Shown here: in pieces, positions 46,268 through 60,100 of the stretch
Layout: each line of letters starts with the position of its first letter
How positions within the stretch are numbered: the first letter of the stretch is position 1
Assembly (NCBI RefSeq): GCF_022201045.2
Contig: NC_068564.1
Coordinates: 4,526,001-4,590,000 of the forward strand
From: Citrus sinensis
Lineage: Eukaryota > Streptophyta > Magnoliopsida > Sapindales > Rutaceae
Reading direction: 5' to 3'
Length of the DNA: 64,000 bases
Notes under the pieces: generated by a model
Told to the model about the DNA's origin: nothing
Seen by the model: only the letters and a program-made list of their open reading frames with translations
Database searches by the model: none
Program-made: the position numbers and the translations under genes

Positions 46268-49200
46268 TCAAGTCCCACATACCCTTGGTAAGCATGCAGA
46301 CGATGATGATGATGATAATGATGAGGCTGAGGAGGAGCTTCGCTTCAGCTTTTGGTCACATTCTCTCATGATTTCCTTTCCTTCATCCTCCTCTCTTCCG
46401 CTTATCTCAGCATTCTTATCAGCAGCTCCTAACTGCACCCCAATGCATCAAACAGAAACCTATTTTAATTTAACATGTTAAATTAACCCAGCAAAACAAA
46501 TTGAAACTGAGTTTGTTAAGCAATACATACAAAGGGGATGGCACTGGTGGCAATTGTCTCATTCTGATTTCTTCTATGGTAAGCGTGGGGAGAGGGCAAT
46601 TCATTGAGGTCAATGATTGAGGTTTTAGTGGTAGGAGGCAAAGTATTGACAGCAGTGTCGGTGATCGTTTCAAACTGGTTTATGGTTTCAGAAGGAAGAG
46701 GATGAGTTGGTTTGGTTACTGATGTCAAAGTGACAGTAACAGGTAGTCTCTCAGCCAATGGCTTGACAGGGAAATTTGGGAGAGGCAAATTTTCTGAAAG
46801 GGGAGAGAAGAGGCGCTGCGGTGATGATGAGGCTATGGAAGAGGAGACAGATGGCGGTGTTGGAACCAAAAAGAGGTCTTCAAGGTGGACCAAAGCCTTG
46901 TTAGGCTGAGGGGACATGGCCATGTTTGGCCACAGGAAGGACCCCTGTGGCTTGCATAGAGTGAATCCACTCTTTAGCCTTTCTATTTTTGCTGCTCTGT
47001 CCTCTGGTTTCACTTTTGTTGTTTCTGGTGGTAATGTTGTTGTCTTGTCAATGCCTCCTTGTTTATCATCTGACGTGAGTGCTGATTCTGCTGGCTTGTT
47101 TGGTTCCTCCACAGATGATTTTGGCTTCTCTGTTTCTGCCTGCATGAATCATCATCATCATTTTTTTAAGGAATCCTAATATGTTGTTAAATGTAAGTAT
47201 CAGAGAGAGCAAAAGTTACAGCTGATCACTTATCAATCATTTCAAGCACGTGTTAAAGTAATGTCACCATTTATATGACAAAGAACTAAAAACGGAAAAT
47301 CACATTCTGAACTAAAGCGAAACAAAATTTTCACATCTTCTTAATTGTTTGCGTAATTTAAACTACTATAGCTAATTTCTAATACTGTAAGGAGTCGTGG
47401 GTAATGAGGTCTGAGGGCAAAATCATCAATTATGTTAGATTTTTAAAATATCAATTCTAAGCGTTGGAATAAATCAATTAGTTCATATTACACACCTAAC
47501 CCTGTCAGAAGCTGAAAAAGGAAAACAGTAATACCTCTATTCTGAACAAAGATTGTGTTATTTCCATCATCTGTTCGTCAAGCTTAGCTTTCTTATTCAT
47601 CAAATCAGCATGCATCTCCTGCCAGAAAATTATCAAAGAGTTAACAACAGAGTACAAAACTGAAGTGTCCAATCGACCTTTCAATATTTACCTTCAATCG
47701 AAGCAAGAAACTATCATGCTCGTAGTTTAGAACTGGGGTGGCCACAATAGCTTGATTATCTTCGTGCTTCTTGGATAACAGATCTTGCATTTCCCTGTAA
47801 TTACACAGAAAACAAGATAAGATCAGTGCATAAACCAACAAGACATATATAGGAAGAAGGCAGGCTTATTTACGGGCAGTACTTACATTCTCAATTTGGC
47901 AATCTCTTCCTTAACTTGCTTCAACTCTCTAGCACAAACAGGGTCTTGAGCAGGATTGTCACCAGGTTTCCAGCCAAGCGGAGGAGTCCAATAAGGATCC
48001 TGAACTCCAGCTTGTTTCCTAATATTAACCAAATCAGCACTCTCCAACCAATACTCCATGGCCCCATCAGCATTGTGGCGCCTCCTAAACCTGTCTTGGC
48101 CACCAGGTGCCACTTTCCCTGCCATGTGCTTCAACAAATGATCCAACAGACCCGTGTCCCCAATCAATTTCCTAGCCTCTGCTCTTAGCTCTGGCCTCAG
48201 CATTGGCTTATCAAAAACTGCATTTTTCATCTTCATTATCTTCCACATATTTACTTCAGCCAATGCATACCTCTCTTTAGGCCATCTGTAATTGGAGTTC
48301 CCATTGACAACTTTCTTCTTCTTCTTCTTCTTCTTCTTGATGTTATTGGATAGCACATTAACCCCATGGAGCTTCCTCTTAAGCTCACTGGTCTCTCCCT
48401 CAACTAATAATAACTGACCAGACTTCACAGCTTCCTCTTCTTCTTCTTCTTCTCCTTCTTCACCTTTAAAACCATCAGAGCTAATCAATGCTCCTTCATT
48501 CTTCAAGTAATGAACTTTCTTTTTCTTCCCCCACTTCAGCATCTCACGACTCTCAAGCAGCTCAGACCAGCACACACCCTTCTTCTTGTTCTGATGAATC
48601 TCAACATCAAAAGAACCATTAAAACCCACAACCCAGAAACTCCACAAGTTCTTGTTCTCACCAATCTCATCACCAGAGACCCTCCTGTAAAGCACTTCCC
48701 CCGCCACCTGAGGTTCCATGAAGTACTTTTCGTCCAGTGATGGCACCCTCTTTACTCCCTGTTCTTTAACACACTCACTCTCGCTGAAGTGTAATCGCAG
48801 AGAGTTCACACTAGGGAATCTCACTGCCACTCTTGTTTCAGACTTCTCAGTCACCTTATTATTATGAAACAAAAAATGAGATGAATTAATCAATTCATTA
48901 ATTTTAATTAGTGCGGTCTTTTCATATTTATATATAGTTTGATGTTATGTTTATTATTATACCATGACAATTCGGATTGATTTGAGGTGATCAGGGGCAC
49001 TAACGGGAAGCTTTGTTCGATCGATCTCGAAGAAAGAGTACACTTTAATATGACCTGTCCCGGGATCTATATGTAAAGATGAATTCAAGTCAGGGCCAAA
49101 TATGGAAATACAAAAAAAGCTTATATGAAAAACAGAAGAAGTTCTACCATCATCAAGTAGTGTAGTGGCAGTACCAGTCCTGACGCAAATTGGTGAAGAC

Positions 49201-49721
49201 GCTGGGAGCAGCACTTGTCTGCCCAAACTTGCTCCTTCTGCGACGTCGTTTTCGGTCCCTTCTTCTTCTTGTTGCCATTTTGGATGCATCATTTCCTGTG
49301 ACAGACGATATCGTTGAGAATCCACACGTAGTAGTGTAGTACAACTGATTCGTGCAACCAAAAAAAAAAAAAAAAAGATGACACGCGCTTGGTGCACGTG
49401 AAGGCGACACAAAAGTGAAAGTTTCTCAATCGTGGGCCCTTATGTTTTGAACATTTGTTGATATCTTGATATCGGCCGTCCGATGTGTTGAGGATGTTCT
49501 GATTTTGCTTCATCACTTTATCGTAGTTTCGATTGACGCCCGGGTTTTCGGCGCGTGGTGTTATGTGAAGTGAACGCGTGTGGTTGTTGCAGTTTGAGGG
49601 GAAAACGAAAAAATAAAAAATAAAAAACACGGAGGGAAGTCAGTGGGAGTGAGCTTACAGTGAGGCCAATGGCTACGTCGTTGAGATTCCAGCAGCTTTC
49701 ATCCTCGTCCATGATCATCAT
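46268..49721 (-). CDS. DYAD: DYAD/SWI1 (AMEIOTIC1)-like nuclear protein, copy B (complete)
   Basis: Eight exons on the minus strand: 49721-49659, 49295-49175, 49066-48963, 48854-47887, 47794-47692, 47618-47535, 47139-46531, 46432-46268; 738 aa in one frame. The N-terminus is acidic (MMIMDEDESCWNLNDVA). Exons 3-4 carry IKVYSFFEIDRTKLP and TRVAVRFPSVNSLRLHF. A seven-Glu run and a nine-Lys run precede the conserved DYAD/AM1 block (about residues 286-418: RWPKERYALAE, GDTGLLDHLLKHMAGKV, RRRHNADGAMEYWLESAD, DPYWTPPLGWKPGDNP). Exons 5-6 look coiled-coil; exon 7 is Pro/Ser-rich with SIIDLNELPSPHAY, and the C-terminus has a serine run. In Arabidopsis and maize, SWI1/DYAD/AM1 is a meiosis-specific chromatin protein required for meiotic commitment and cohesion; function here is inferred. 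It is an inverted paralogue of the gene at 5042-8045 and keeps the first exon that copy A lacks. Confidence 0.93.
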
Positions 49722-50786
49722 CAACCTGTGATCAAGAATCTTAAAACAAACTTGGGTCTCATTTATGTTTTTAAATTAATAACGAAAAATGAGAGAGGGA
49801 AAAAAAATTTGATATCAAGTCATGAATGTCTAATGCATAGGACACGTACGAATATGTATTATAAACATGAAACTTGTTTAATTAATGTTGTATCTCATTT
49901 TCCTTCGATTTTCTCAGCATCCAAACAGAAAAAAAACAAAGGAAGGTTCCATCCTAATAACAAGAGAAATCACAAAAGAGCTTATACCTATTGTGTCAAC
50001 AAAAATGGAGAACAGAAATGGCAATGGCGATGCGAGGGCTTATTTTTTATAGCGAGAGGGAGAGAAGAGAGAGAATATAATAAGTGTAATGATTACAATT
50101 TTACAAAACCAGGTGCATGATCGATCTCACGTGACCTTGCTTTGCTTGCTTATTTGCTTTTTTCCCTCCATGATTCTGGTCCCCCGCTCTAAGACGGTTT
50201 TGCTGTTAGTAGATTACCGAAACTACCCCTTTCTCATTAACGATTTGTCATTTGCAACAGTGAAGAGTGCTTCAATTTGACATTTTTGCCTCAATGTTGC
50301 TGATTGTGTTGAGAGTAATGACCTGATGGACAATGATAACTTACTTTACGGTGAAAGATAGTGTTTTTCTTTTCTTTTTTTTAAGCTGAAAGATAGTGTT
50401 ACTATTTAATTAATCTATAGTTTTAATATTATTCATAAAAAGTCACGAAATTCTGTGTTTCCATAGATCACTTTATAGCGGTCATTAGTACTTAGTGAAT
50501 CATCTTTCTTGTGTTAAAGGTCACTCGTTCATTTGCTCATTTGTAGGATCTAAACATGCTCACCTGTGAGTATATCATTTATCAAGTATTTATATTATCA
50601 TCAACAAGCCATGAGCACAGTAACAACATTGCAACAACATAATCAGATGTGCAAAAGCCAATGAAAATGGATTGGGGTTCTGTTTATTTATCGAGCATAG
50701 CCAGATATGATCCGTGCAAGCTTAGCAATCCTCGCATGACAATTGAGCAAGCCAACCAAAAACAACTTGGTCTGTGTTCTGCTGCC
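49722..50786. other. Promoter and leader of DYAD copy B, 3' flank of QOR
   Basis: An ag acceptor-like tgatcacag lies directly upstream of the ATG, so a non-coding first exon is possible. The segment at about 49880-49930 matches 4915-4975 in front of copy A (ctgtttggatg.tgagaaa.cgaaggaaaat.aga). The stretch near 50600-50786 probably holds the QOR 3' UTR. Confidence 0.5.
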
Positions 50787-53629
50787 TCACGGAATTAGCA
50801 CAACCGACCCAGATGTTTTCCGGCTTTCAAGGTCTGTATGTGCTTGTGCTGCCTGGGACAAAGGATATGTGTGATTTACACGAACCTTTAAGATGCCTGA
50901 TGCAATGCTCGTAAACACCTCTCCAGCTGTTTTCAATAGCTCGTCTCGAGTTACAGTGTATTGCATAAGAGAAGGCCTTGTCAAGAACAGAGATTTTGGT
51001 GCTAGTGCTGACAACGGAACTGGATCTGGAGTGCCTGATGATTGCCCAAAACTCACCATGTAACCTCGAAGTTTTAAGCATGCAAGTGATCCCTGAAAAC
51101 GATAACCCCTTCATGTTAAGAACTCTTTTCGGACAAATCTAAGAGTAACTCCGTCTCTAAGCAACTAAAAACACAACTAACTAGGGTAATTCAACCCTAA
51201 CTCATTATGCCTCAACTTGGGTCAATCAGGGCAAGATTTATCAACAATATACCAATAAACAACTTGGTTGACTTGAGTTCTTCTAGACATACATAATCTA
51301 CAAATGAAAGCAGATGGTTTCCTCACAAGGCAATATACAATTCAATTTAACCCAAAACACCTATGTCACAGACCTGCACCGCTGGCTACCTAGTACTATA
51401 AAAGCTGACACAAAAACAATAAGAAACATAAACATGACTTGAGTATACCCATTATGGAGGTATAGTTACGGCTTACATTGCACATGTCATATACTCTTAT
51501 CCTTTACATTCATTCAACCACCTATCATTAATAAGGAGTACTCTGAGATTACCTGAAAGGTGTCTTTTCCTACCGAATCATAGACAACATCAACCCCATT
51601 GCCTGATGTAATCTCATTGACACGAACAACGAAATCCTCTTCCTTATAGAGTATAACATGGTGACATCCATCATCTTTCGCCTGAGCTGCCTTCTCTTTA
51701 GTTGAGACAGTGCCAATGACAGTTGCGCCAAGGGCATTTGCCCATTGGCATAATAGAGATCCAACCCCACCAGCTGCAGCCTGAATCAGGACAGTGTGTC
51801 CAGGTTCTACCTGTATACAAGAGAATTCCAGCATGTCTTTAGATGATGCAACAAATCTTTGACATGTAATAGAAACAACATGGAAAGGAGGATTACTCCT
51901 ATCCAGCCAGGTTCTTTCACGTAATCATTACAACAAACATTTCAGAGATAAACAATACATTCATTAACCAATCAAACAGCTTTTCAGTTGATGGAAATTC
52001 CTATTAAATTAAACTTATTATTTTGCCTTTCATCTGTAGAGTTTTCCAATTTGGGATGGAATTAATTAAAAAGACATGAGCTTTCATTAAATCCAATATT
52101 ACAAACATAAGTGGCTCATGTCATGTCATTTATAGCATAATCCTCTTTGACTGTACACTGACATGTACAAGCATTAATCAAATAGCCAAATATTAATCCA
52201 CATGACAGCGAGTACTAATTCTAGAAGTATGACATCGAACAGAATTCATTTTATCATTTCAGCTTTTTAGTCCAAAATAATTTCATAAACTGATCTGGGA
52301 CATGCCAAAGAGCAAAATCCATTGGATGCATATGCAAACTACCTTGAAGCAACGGCGCAGTAGAAACTGAGCTGTCATACCCTTAAGCATGATGGATGCT
52401 GCAATAACAGGATCGATAGAAGAAGGAACAGGAACAACTTTGTTTGCAGGAAGGATTTGCTCTTCAGCATATGAACCCATCGCACCGCCAGCATAAGCGA
52501 TGATGTCTCCAACTGTTCTGCCAGTTAGTCCAGGACCTACAGCTACCACCTCTCCAACAGCCTCCATACCTGCAATAGCAGAACAAAAGTTGCTTAAAAC
52601 CCAGAGGATTTCACTTTTCAGCCTGCTTTAAGGATATCAAGCTAATGATTGCTAAAGAGTCTTAGACAAGGAACACATACCAAAATGATACCTTAAGAAA
52701 ATATCACACAAAATCTTATATTCAGGTTTCCAAAGATATATTCAATTGTATTCACAGGCACCCAGAAGGCAATGTGGAGAAATATTCCCTCTGATGCAAT
52801 TACTTCTTCTATAAAATAGTAGCTAGTAGAACTCATGTAGACATTTATTAGTTTTGGAGATAAAGAGTAAACAATCACAATATGTCACTCCATGCCATAC
52901 TTAAAAACTTCGCATAATATACCACAAGGCAAGCCAACATTCATAAGCAACCACTGAACATAGAAAGAACAAAACCAAACCTGGGGTAAAGGGCATTTTA
53001 GCAGGCTTATAAACTCCTTTGCGATAGTACACATCAATGAAATTAAGCCCAATTGCTTTGTTCCTCACACGAATCTCGCCTTCACCGGGCTCCCCAATTT
53101 CCACATCCTCCCACTTAAGAACCTACCATAATCATCAATCATCTACTTGTTATAAGTGATCGGCTACACCAAGAAAGAATCTTCATACCAAAAGCTAGGC
53201 ATCTTAAGAATTAGAGACGAAATTAATGCTAAATTTTACATTTTTCATATTCATCACCAGGTTACCATTATTTAAGGTTTCTTAAACGGACTATAATTTG
53301 ACACAATAATATAACAAATAGGATATAACAAGTGAAATATGAAATGGGTTTTTATGCTTAAAAAAAATGATCACCTCGGGGCCGCCATGTTCATAAACCC
53401 TGATCGCTTTCACCATATTTGTTGGGGTTCTTGTTTCTGCTGCTGCTGCTGCTGCTTTCGTTGCAAGTGCTTTGCTTTGCTTATGTTTGAGTAATAATGT
53501 TACTTTGCTTTTGTTGTTAGAATTGTGTAGAAGAAAGAGTGTTGAATTTTGAGTGAAACGCCGCCGAAGCAACAACCCGGGAGCTGCAACTAGCCTTGAC
53601 AGCAACGGACTCACTCTGGATAATTCCAT
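50787..53629 (-). CDS. NADPH:quinone oxidoreductase (zeta-crystallin type), organelle-targeted
   Basis: Five exons: 53629-53375, 53122-52981, 52569-52343, 51810-51553, 51092-50787; 395 aa. The first 70 or so residues are Arg/Ser/Ala-rich with few acidic residues (LLRRRFTQNSTLFLLHN, KALATKAAAAAAE) and look like a chloroplast or mitochondrial transit peptide. The mature part starts at MVKAIRVYEHGGPEV, the typical QOR start, and continues with GLNFIDVYYRKGVY, the GroES-like fold, then the Rossmann NADPH site AAAGGVGSLLCQWANALGA and the C-terminal RKTSGSVVLIP. Enzymes of this MDR subfamily reduce quinones or reactive carbonyls with NADPH and lack the zinc of alcohol dehydrogenases; no zinc-ligand cluster is seen here. 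Preferred substrate unknown. Confidence 0.94.
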
Positions 53630-54411
53630 TTTTAGCCAAGTTAATCCGCTATTTAATTAATTATTCAATTTACTAATAAATTACCATTTTAATTCATTTG
53701 CTATTGTACTTGGATGGAATATGGGTAACTGGCCCTGATGCAGTGATGCCATGGGTTAAGAGGTTCGCTTTTCATGTTCGAGCCCAAAGTCATGGCTCCC
53801 CCGTCACTTTATTTGGAGGGACAATTATTTTCTAAAATATTATTTTATTACTAAATTTTTTTAATAATCATTTTTTCGTACATAATATTTTATTTTTATT
53901 ATTTTACCATCGAGGAGCCATTTTTGTTTTTGAAAAGATTAAACCGTTCCCTTTAACAGAATATTTAAAAGAACTTTTAGTAAAAGACAATTTTACCCTT
54001 TAAATTATTAAGTATGTAGACAATGACTTTTGTACTCTTCTGAAATTTAAAAAAAAAAATCCAAAATCAAGGATTTAAAAAATCAAATATTTTCAATGTT
54101 AAAACTTTTGAAGATAAATGATTACATTAAGAAACTAATGTTATTTTAATATTTATATTTATATCAATTTTAATAAATATAAATCTATTACAATAACAAT
54201 TTTAATGCAAATAAAAATTTTTATTTTAAGAAAATTATTTGATCTTAGTTGCTTATTCTTTTAACATTTATTTTTAGCTAATTAAATCAATTTAAGAAGC
54301 ACAAATTATAATATTTAATAATTTTTTGTAAAAATAAGATTATTGATAAAACATTATAATTGCTAAATTGGATAACATGAGATTTTAAGTCATTAAAATA
54401 CGAATGATGGA
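53630..54411. other. QOR promoter side and intergenic DNA
   Basis: AT-rich, with a GC-richer tRNA-like patch at 53720-53800 (cctgatgcagtgatgcc, then tcatgttcgagccc) that may be the head of another SINE; no A-tail or target duplication could be matched. Confidence 0.4.
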
Positions 54412-54650
54412 AAAATTAAATTTCCTCACAAGTGTGAGAGAAGTGGTTCGAACCTCTATAGATATATTGTGAGGGTTTAATTTAAATTTTCTTCATCAAA
54501 GTTTGAGTGAAAGCAGTCTTCTCCCATGAGTGGAGTTGACGTCTCTCAAATATTAAAGACGGTTGAAATCTAGGCAGTGTTATATAAAATTTGATTTAAA
54601 TTGATCTAAATAATTATATGATTGTAAATATCATGAGTAATAGTCTTATT
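54412..54650 (+). mobile_element. Diverged SINE of the same family as the one at 38931
   Basis: Shared features are cctcacaa.tgtgag, the B box ggttcgaacct (54443-54453), attgtgagggt after it, and the tail attgtaaatatcatgagtaatagtcttatt before a run of 10 A. The flanks gaatgatgg (left) and gaatcatag (right) may be a worn target duplication. The 5' end is uncertain and the copy is older than the one at 38931. Confidence 0.6.
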
Positions 54651-55174
54651 AAAAAAAAAAGAATCATAGATATAATTTAAGGATACACGAACCTTGTTGA
54701 TATCTTGATATTGTTGACTTTTTACTAAACCTTGTCTATAATTAAAACTCTCTAATTTGCATTCATGGGCTCACCGGTTTTAATTACTTTTCCTTGTATA
54801 TGCGTTGCATTGACACGCCTGTTCATGTTGTTTTTTTCACTAATTGTAATTATTCTAAACAATGTAAATTCAAACAAATTACATCACTTGGCTATACGTA
54901 TACATATACATAGCTAACATTAATAATATTTCATTAATAATATTATGACCTTTATACACACACACACACATACACACTAACATTAATAATATTTCATTTC
55001 ATAAGTCACAATTATATATAAAGGTCACAATCATAGCCAGATGCTTAACGCCTAGCCAGCACCTCAACGTTCCAAGAACCGGGTGCCAATTAGCTATTTC
55101 AACATAACACATAGACTAATTCAAAAGAGAGAAAAAAAAAAAAAAAGCACATAACACATAGACGACAAATAAAA
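54651..55174. other. Intergenic, 3' flank of the expansin gene
   Basis: AT-rich DNA with an acacac run (54955-54970) and a duplicated actaacattaataatatttcatt motif (about 54913 and 54976). The last 150 bp probably hold the expansin 3' UTR. Confidence 0.5.
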
Positions 55175-57043
55175 CTAGACATTATAATTAACCAAGGATC
55201 TATATGTAGCTCCGGGCATCCATCCTTGAGGAATCACATTGTTGGCCACCAGGGTTTGGCCTGAATACTGAGATGTCAGCCGGAGTGAGAGTGGAGGGTG
55301 TAATTCCGAGCCGGCGTTGAGCTTCCACGTTGCACCCCATGATTGTTGCATGGCTCGCCATTCACCGGAACCCTCCTTCACATCGACGCCGGCTAGGTCA
55401 CCGTCTCCATCTTCGAACTCAACCACCACGGCCAGGTAGTTAGGGTTTGATCCCTGGTCAACATGGAAGGCTATGTTCCTTCCGGAGTAATCACAAGCAA
55501 CCCTATGCGCATATAGCAAAAAATAAAATATTTATATATGTTAAATTAAAAAATGTGCTTGTATAAGTAATCAGTAATTTGACTTTTAAGTCAAATTAAT
55601 TAGAGGACTAACAATGCCGTGACCAAATATAATTGCTTCAGCATGCATGCGTATTCAAACAAACACCTTTAGTTTCTTTTGCCTTTTTGGTCGTGTCTAG
55701 TTGAAACAATTTCGTAAAAGTTTGAGTTTGCTAGCAGGGCGTTTTTGGCATGATGCTAATACGCTGTTTCCCCCGTTAATTTTATAAAATTTTAAAAAAT
55801 GGGTATAGGTTATGCTCAATTTGTATTTAAAAAATAAGATTACTTAACATAAGACTCAATAATATTCCAAATCAGTGTTGGACTCGAAAATGACTCGAGG
55901 ATATTTTGTTATTTGTATCTTTAACAATAAATAGTAAGAAAATGACCTCATACTCAAGCGTTTTCTCTTTTCTTCTTCTTTTATAATAACACTCAATTTT
56001 TCAAATAATTTCTTAATATACCCAGAGCAAGGGTTAATATTATAATATACATAGGACTCATCTATTATAGATAGTCAATTTCATAACTTGCTAATTTACT
56101 TATTACTTCATTCTATGTACTATCACTTTACTCGAATTACGAACGTTAAGGTACCTCTTAGAAAGTGTAGTATATACTACTCTTTTTTACATTGGCCTAA
56201 AGAGATCGACGTTTTAAAATTAATTAATTACAATTTTACCGTGCATATCGGACTTCCAAAACTCCGGCATCGCGAAGCTTCTCTTCTTGGCCGGGGATGG
56301 CCATGGCACCGAAAGCTGTTCCGCTGAGGTCGAAATGTGCAGATTCCGACACACATGGACCGCCGGGACAAAAATCTGTTATCACAACTCGAACTGCTTT
56401 GCCTGAACATGCTGGATGCCTTGTGCACTTGACCTAATAACAAATAATGCACCACTCTTAATTAAGTAGTCTCAATGTTGCGTATATAAAAAATAATAAA
56501 CTGTGGAAGATTTAGAATCAGTCAAAAAGAACGTGAAGAATATTTTAATAAGTACGTGTAACGTGAACCATAAAAACTAAAAAGTCTTTAATCATATTTG
56601 ATTTTGTGTATACAAAACAATATTAATTGATTAATTCTCATTAAACAACCTGATAGCAAGCACCGCATTCCTTGCCGGATTTATAAAGGCTTGGACCTAT
56701 GGCGGTCACAAAAGAAGAGAAAGGGCTTTGTGACACTGCATTGCCATACCCACAAGCACCTCCTGCATGAATATATACGCAGCATATAATTAATAAATAA
56801 CTAAGACCTATGTGTATGTATTTACGTGTGTACGTACGTACGAATGTGTATACACATTATATACGTACCGTCACTTCCGGCACCGTCAGGGCTGCCATAC
56901 CAGGTGGCTCCGGCGGTCGACCAGTGGGTTCCGACGGCTGACAAGTTGAGGTGTTTGGGGTAAAAGCAAGAGCAAAGCTCCAAGTAGCAAAGAAAAGCTA
57001 GGAAAAATGAAAGGGACAAGCTAATACTACTTCTAGTAGCCAT
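55175..57043 (-). CDS. Beta-expansin (EXPB)
   Basis: Four exons: 57043-56869, 56762-56650, 56433-56240, 55502-55175; 269 aa, typical for the family. The start is the ATG at 57043; the two codons before it in frame are not ATG. Residues 1-25 form a signal peptide ([17 protein letters not shown]). The GH45-like domain starts [19 protein letters not shown], contains CGACYQVKC and the HFD motif ([17 protein letters not shown]); the C-terminal CBM63 domain runs from [17 protein letters not shown] to GATYRS with the conserved Trp of [15 protein letters not shown]. The DGAGSDGGACGYG linker and spacing favour beta over alpha expansin. Expansins loosen the cell wall without hydrolysis in the apoplast. 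All expected cysteines appear present. Confidence 0.95.
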
Positions 57044-57113
57044 TACCACAACACTTTAACACTTATTATTATTAGTATTTCTGATTTGTGATAATCAGTT
57101 GGAAAATTTGCTG

Positions 57114-57123
57114 CTATTTATAG
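57114..57123 (-). promoter_or_regulatory. Probable TATA box of the beta-expansin gene
   Basis: On the minus strand the sequence reads CTATAAATAG, a near-ideal plant TATA box, about 71 bases upstream of the start codon. This predicts a leader of roughly 40 bases. Confidence 0.7.
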
Positions 57124-60100
57124 CACAAATGCATGTGCGTTGTCACCATCAATGATCAATCCATGCATTTCCAAATTTTCCAATTTAATTTTTTTTTTAT
57201 TAATCACCATCTTGTGTGGCTAATCTATAATGAATTAATTATTGGCTTAATTTTATCATTATGTGAAATAAGTCATACTCAAGCATTGATGATCTTGAAA
57301 AATCTGATTATTGAAGTTTATAATTTGATTATAAACAAATTAGCTCTCTTATGAGTATGTCCTCCCTTAAATTAAGGAGATTGTCACTTCTGTTAATATG
57401 TTTTCGGCTTCACCATTTACATGATCGCACAATTTTTTGAAGGGTATAGTTATGTTGGAGCAAATTTACGGTGGAGCATGAATTTTAACCATACACACAA
57501 AATAATAAATAGTAAAAAATCTATTATAATTTTAATTGTGTAGTTATAAAAAAATACTCCACCTTAAAATAACTCCTATGTAACCAAACCCTTTTCTAAA
57601 ATATTTCATCAATACTTTATACTTTCATTCAATTAATTCTGCTATGTCACATCGGCCAGTACAATTTTTTCGGTATTAATATCCATCAATTAGTTAAACC
57701 TTGACTAATTTGCATGGCTTCAAAAGAGTTATCGTATATTCGTATCACTAACGATCATTCAATTTAAATACACAATAAAGGAGCCTTGTCGGTTGACGTG
57801 GGGTCGGGAACTGATATGATCATCTTTGAATAAAACGTATTTGTGCCTCATTGTTAAATACAATAATATTTCTCCATGGATTCTGCCGTTGATGTTGGTT
57901 ATTGATCGTTACTCCCTCGAGATTGCCGCGATTTCTTTGTTGATGATTTTACAGATTGGACGGCCAAGAGTGACTGTTGGGGTCTTAATTAAATGCTCTC
58001 ATGGGTCATGTGGTTCATGGACTATTAGATACCATGTTGCTAATGCTAAATGCTGAGTGTGTAAAGGGGTTGTTAATTGATCTTCTTGAAATAATTGATT
58101 ATTTATTGATTTGAGTGGACATTATTCAACTGTTAAAAGTATTTGGATCGTTGAGCTTTGGATTTATATGCATACAAAAGCCACTGTTATAGATTGTTAT
58201 TAGAAATCTTAATTTGAGAAATGAGAATGAAATCTCACCCACCGAATCTAATGCGTATTCTTCCCTTTTAATTTCACTTTATTTATCGCGACTTTTGGTT
58301 GATATATATTAATCATGGCTTAAGTTATTGTGAAAATGGGAAAACTTTATATCAAGGAAAAGAAATTAATGCACTTATATTTTAACCATACGTACTAATC
58401 ATGAATTGCGGACAACTTAATTAATTTAGCTTTTGACACTACATTTGTCTTTTATACGAATGAAGAAAGTGCAAGCGTTGTTATCTGACAATTAACCAAA
58501 ATCACTCAAATTTTGGCGCAACTCAAACTTCTATTCCTATTTGATGATATATCTGCACTCTCACTCACCCACATTTAAAAAGAAATATATATATAAGAGT
58601 TTTCTTTTTTGGGGTAAAGACTTGTACATGCCCCTTCCAAATTTCTCTCAAATTTAGTGAAATGTGTACCCAGTTGTCCAAATATTGAGTGGCGTATACC
58701 TCGGATGGCTTATTTATATTTTATTTATAGTTTATCTATAATTATTTATTGACAATTAAACTCAAAATATGTGGGGTTATGGACTTGGGAAAATATTGCG
58801 GCATTTTCATTCAATATGTGCGTGAGCCGTGTCTATGTTTAATTATTATTATTGTTATTATTATTATATACTTTACTTTAATAACTAAGGTGACGTTTAT
58901 TTTTTGTTTGGATTCTTAATAAATACTAAATAAAGTTAAATGTCTGAATATGAATGATATATTTTTTTGTCTGAATGTTTGATAATAAATATTAAGTTCT
59001 TTTTAGCTTAAAAATTTTGAAAACTAATACTTTTACATTTGTACTCTTACAAATATTAAATGTTAAATAAATAATAAATATCTCAACGAACATAAATAAG
59101 ATAATATTTTATCATAAGATAAATTGTGTTCAGGTGAATACAATCCTTTAATATTCTAAATTAGAATAAGTCAATCAATTTTATTATAGTTTATGATGTA
59201 TTAACGTTGGGCTTCTATTGAAAGAATATAAACAAGTAAAAATAATAATAATCTATTACTATATTATCACAAGTTGAAACAAATAAATCTAATGATTTAA
59301 CCGATTAAAATTAAGTCATCAAGTTAAAATAGCAAAAGCCTCCTAAATAAAGGCAAAGTCCAGTATGTATGCCTATATCAGACCAGATTTGCTTTCGAAC
59401 AATTGAAAGAAAATATGTAATCTTTATTTATAAAAGGGGAAATGAAAGCATATATATAGCTTAGTAGCTTACCACATGCCCTATGAGTGGTTCTCAAACT
59501 ATATTTGATATCTCTATTGAGCAAGAAAGAATTCGTAAATCTCTCTCTCAATAAAAAATAACAACTATTTTATCTATATGTAGATAAATTAACAAATAAA
59601 AAGATAGATTTGTGAGACTGTAATAAGATTTCTCACTGTATGGTAATGTTGATCATCTCAAAACTTAAATCAAAATCTGCTTAATTCGTAATAAAGATGT
59701 GATGTGATATATTATTGATCAAGTGAAGAATGACTTTTACATAATTTTTATTTCATTGACTTTACATAATTTTTAATTTGTTCTTTTACCTTGAAAATTT
59801 TACATCTTGTGTGATATACAATTAGTCACAAGTATATGACTAGATTACTCATCTCCTAAATATCTAAATCATTAATATTTTATACATATTTATACAATAA
59901 GTCCTAATTAGGTGTGCACGGTCGTATACCACAATTCTTTACTGATTGACTCACAAAAATAATTTTACACTCGAAGTCATGATCACGATGTTGATTGAGG
60001 TACTTACAAAAACTTCAATGTCAATTTGGACATTTTCTTTGTTTGGAAGGATCTAAACTTAAATTATGCAATAGAAACAATTAAACAATTATTGATGTTT

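Noticed and set aside
46712-47179. Long open frames on the plus strand opposite the DYAD copy B exons (also 7092-7484 opposite copy A).
   Set aside because: They mirror real exons on the other strand, have no domain of their own, and exist in both paralogues only because the exons are conserved.
53720-53800. tRNA-like patch upstream of QOR with tcatgttcgagccc.
   Set aside because: It does not give a cloverleaf or an acceptor stem by eye, so it is not called as a tRNA gene; a SINE head is possible but unsupported.
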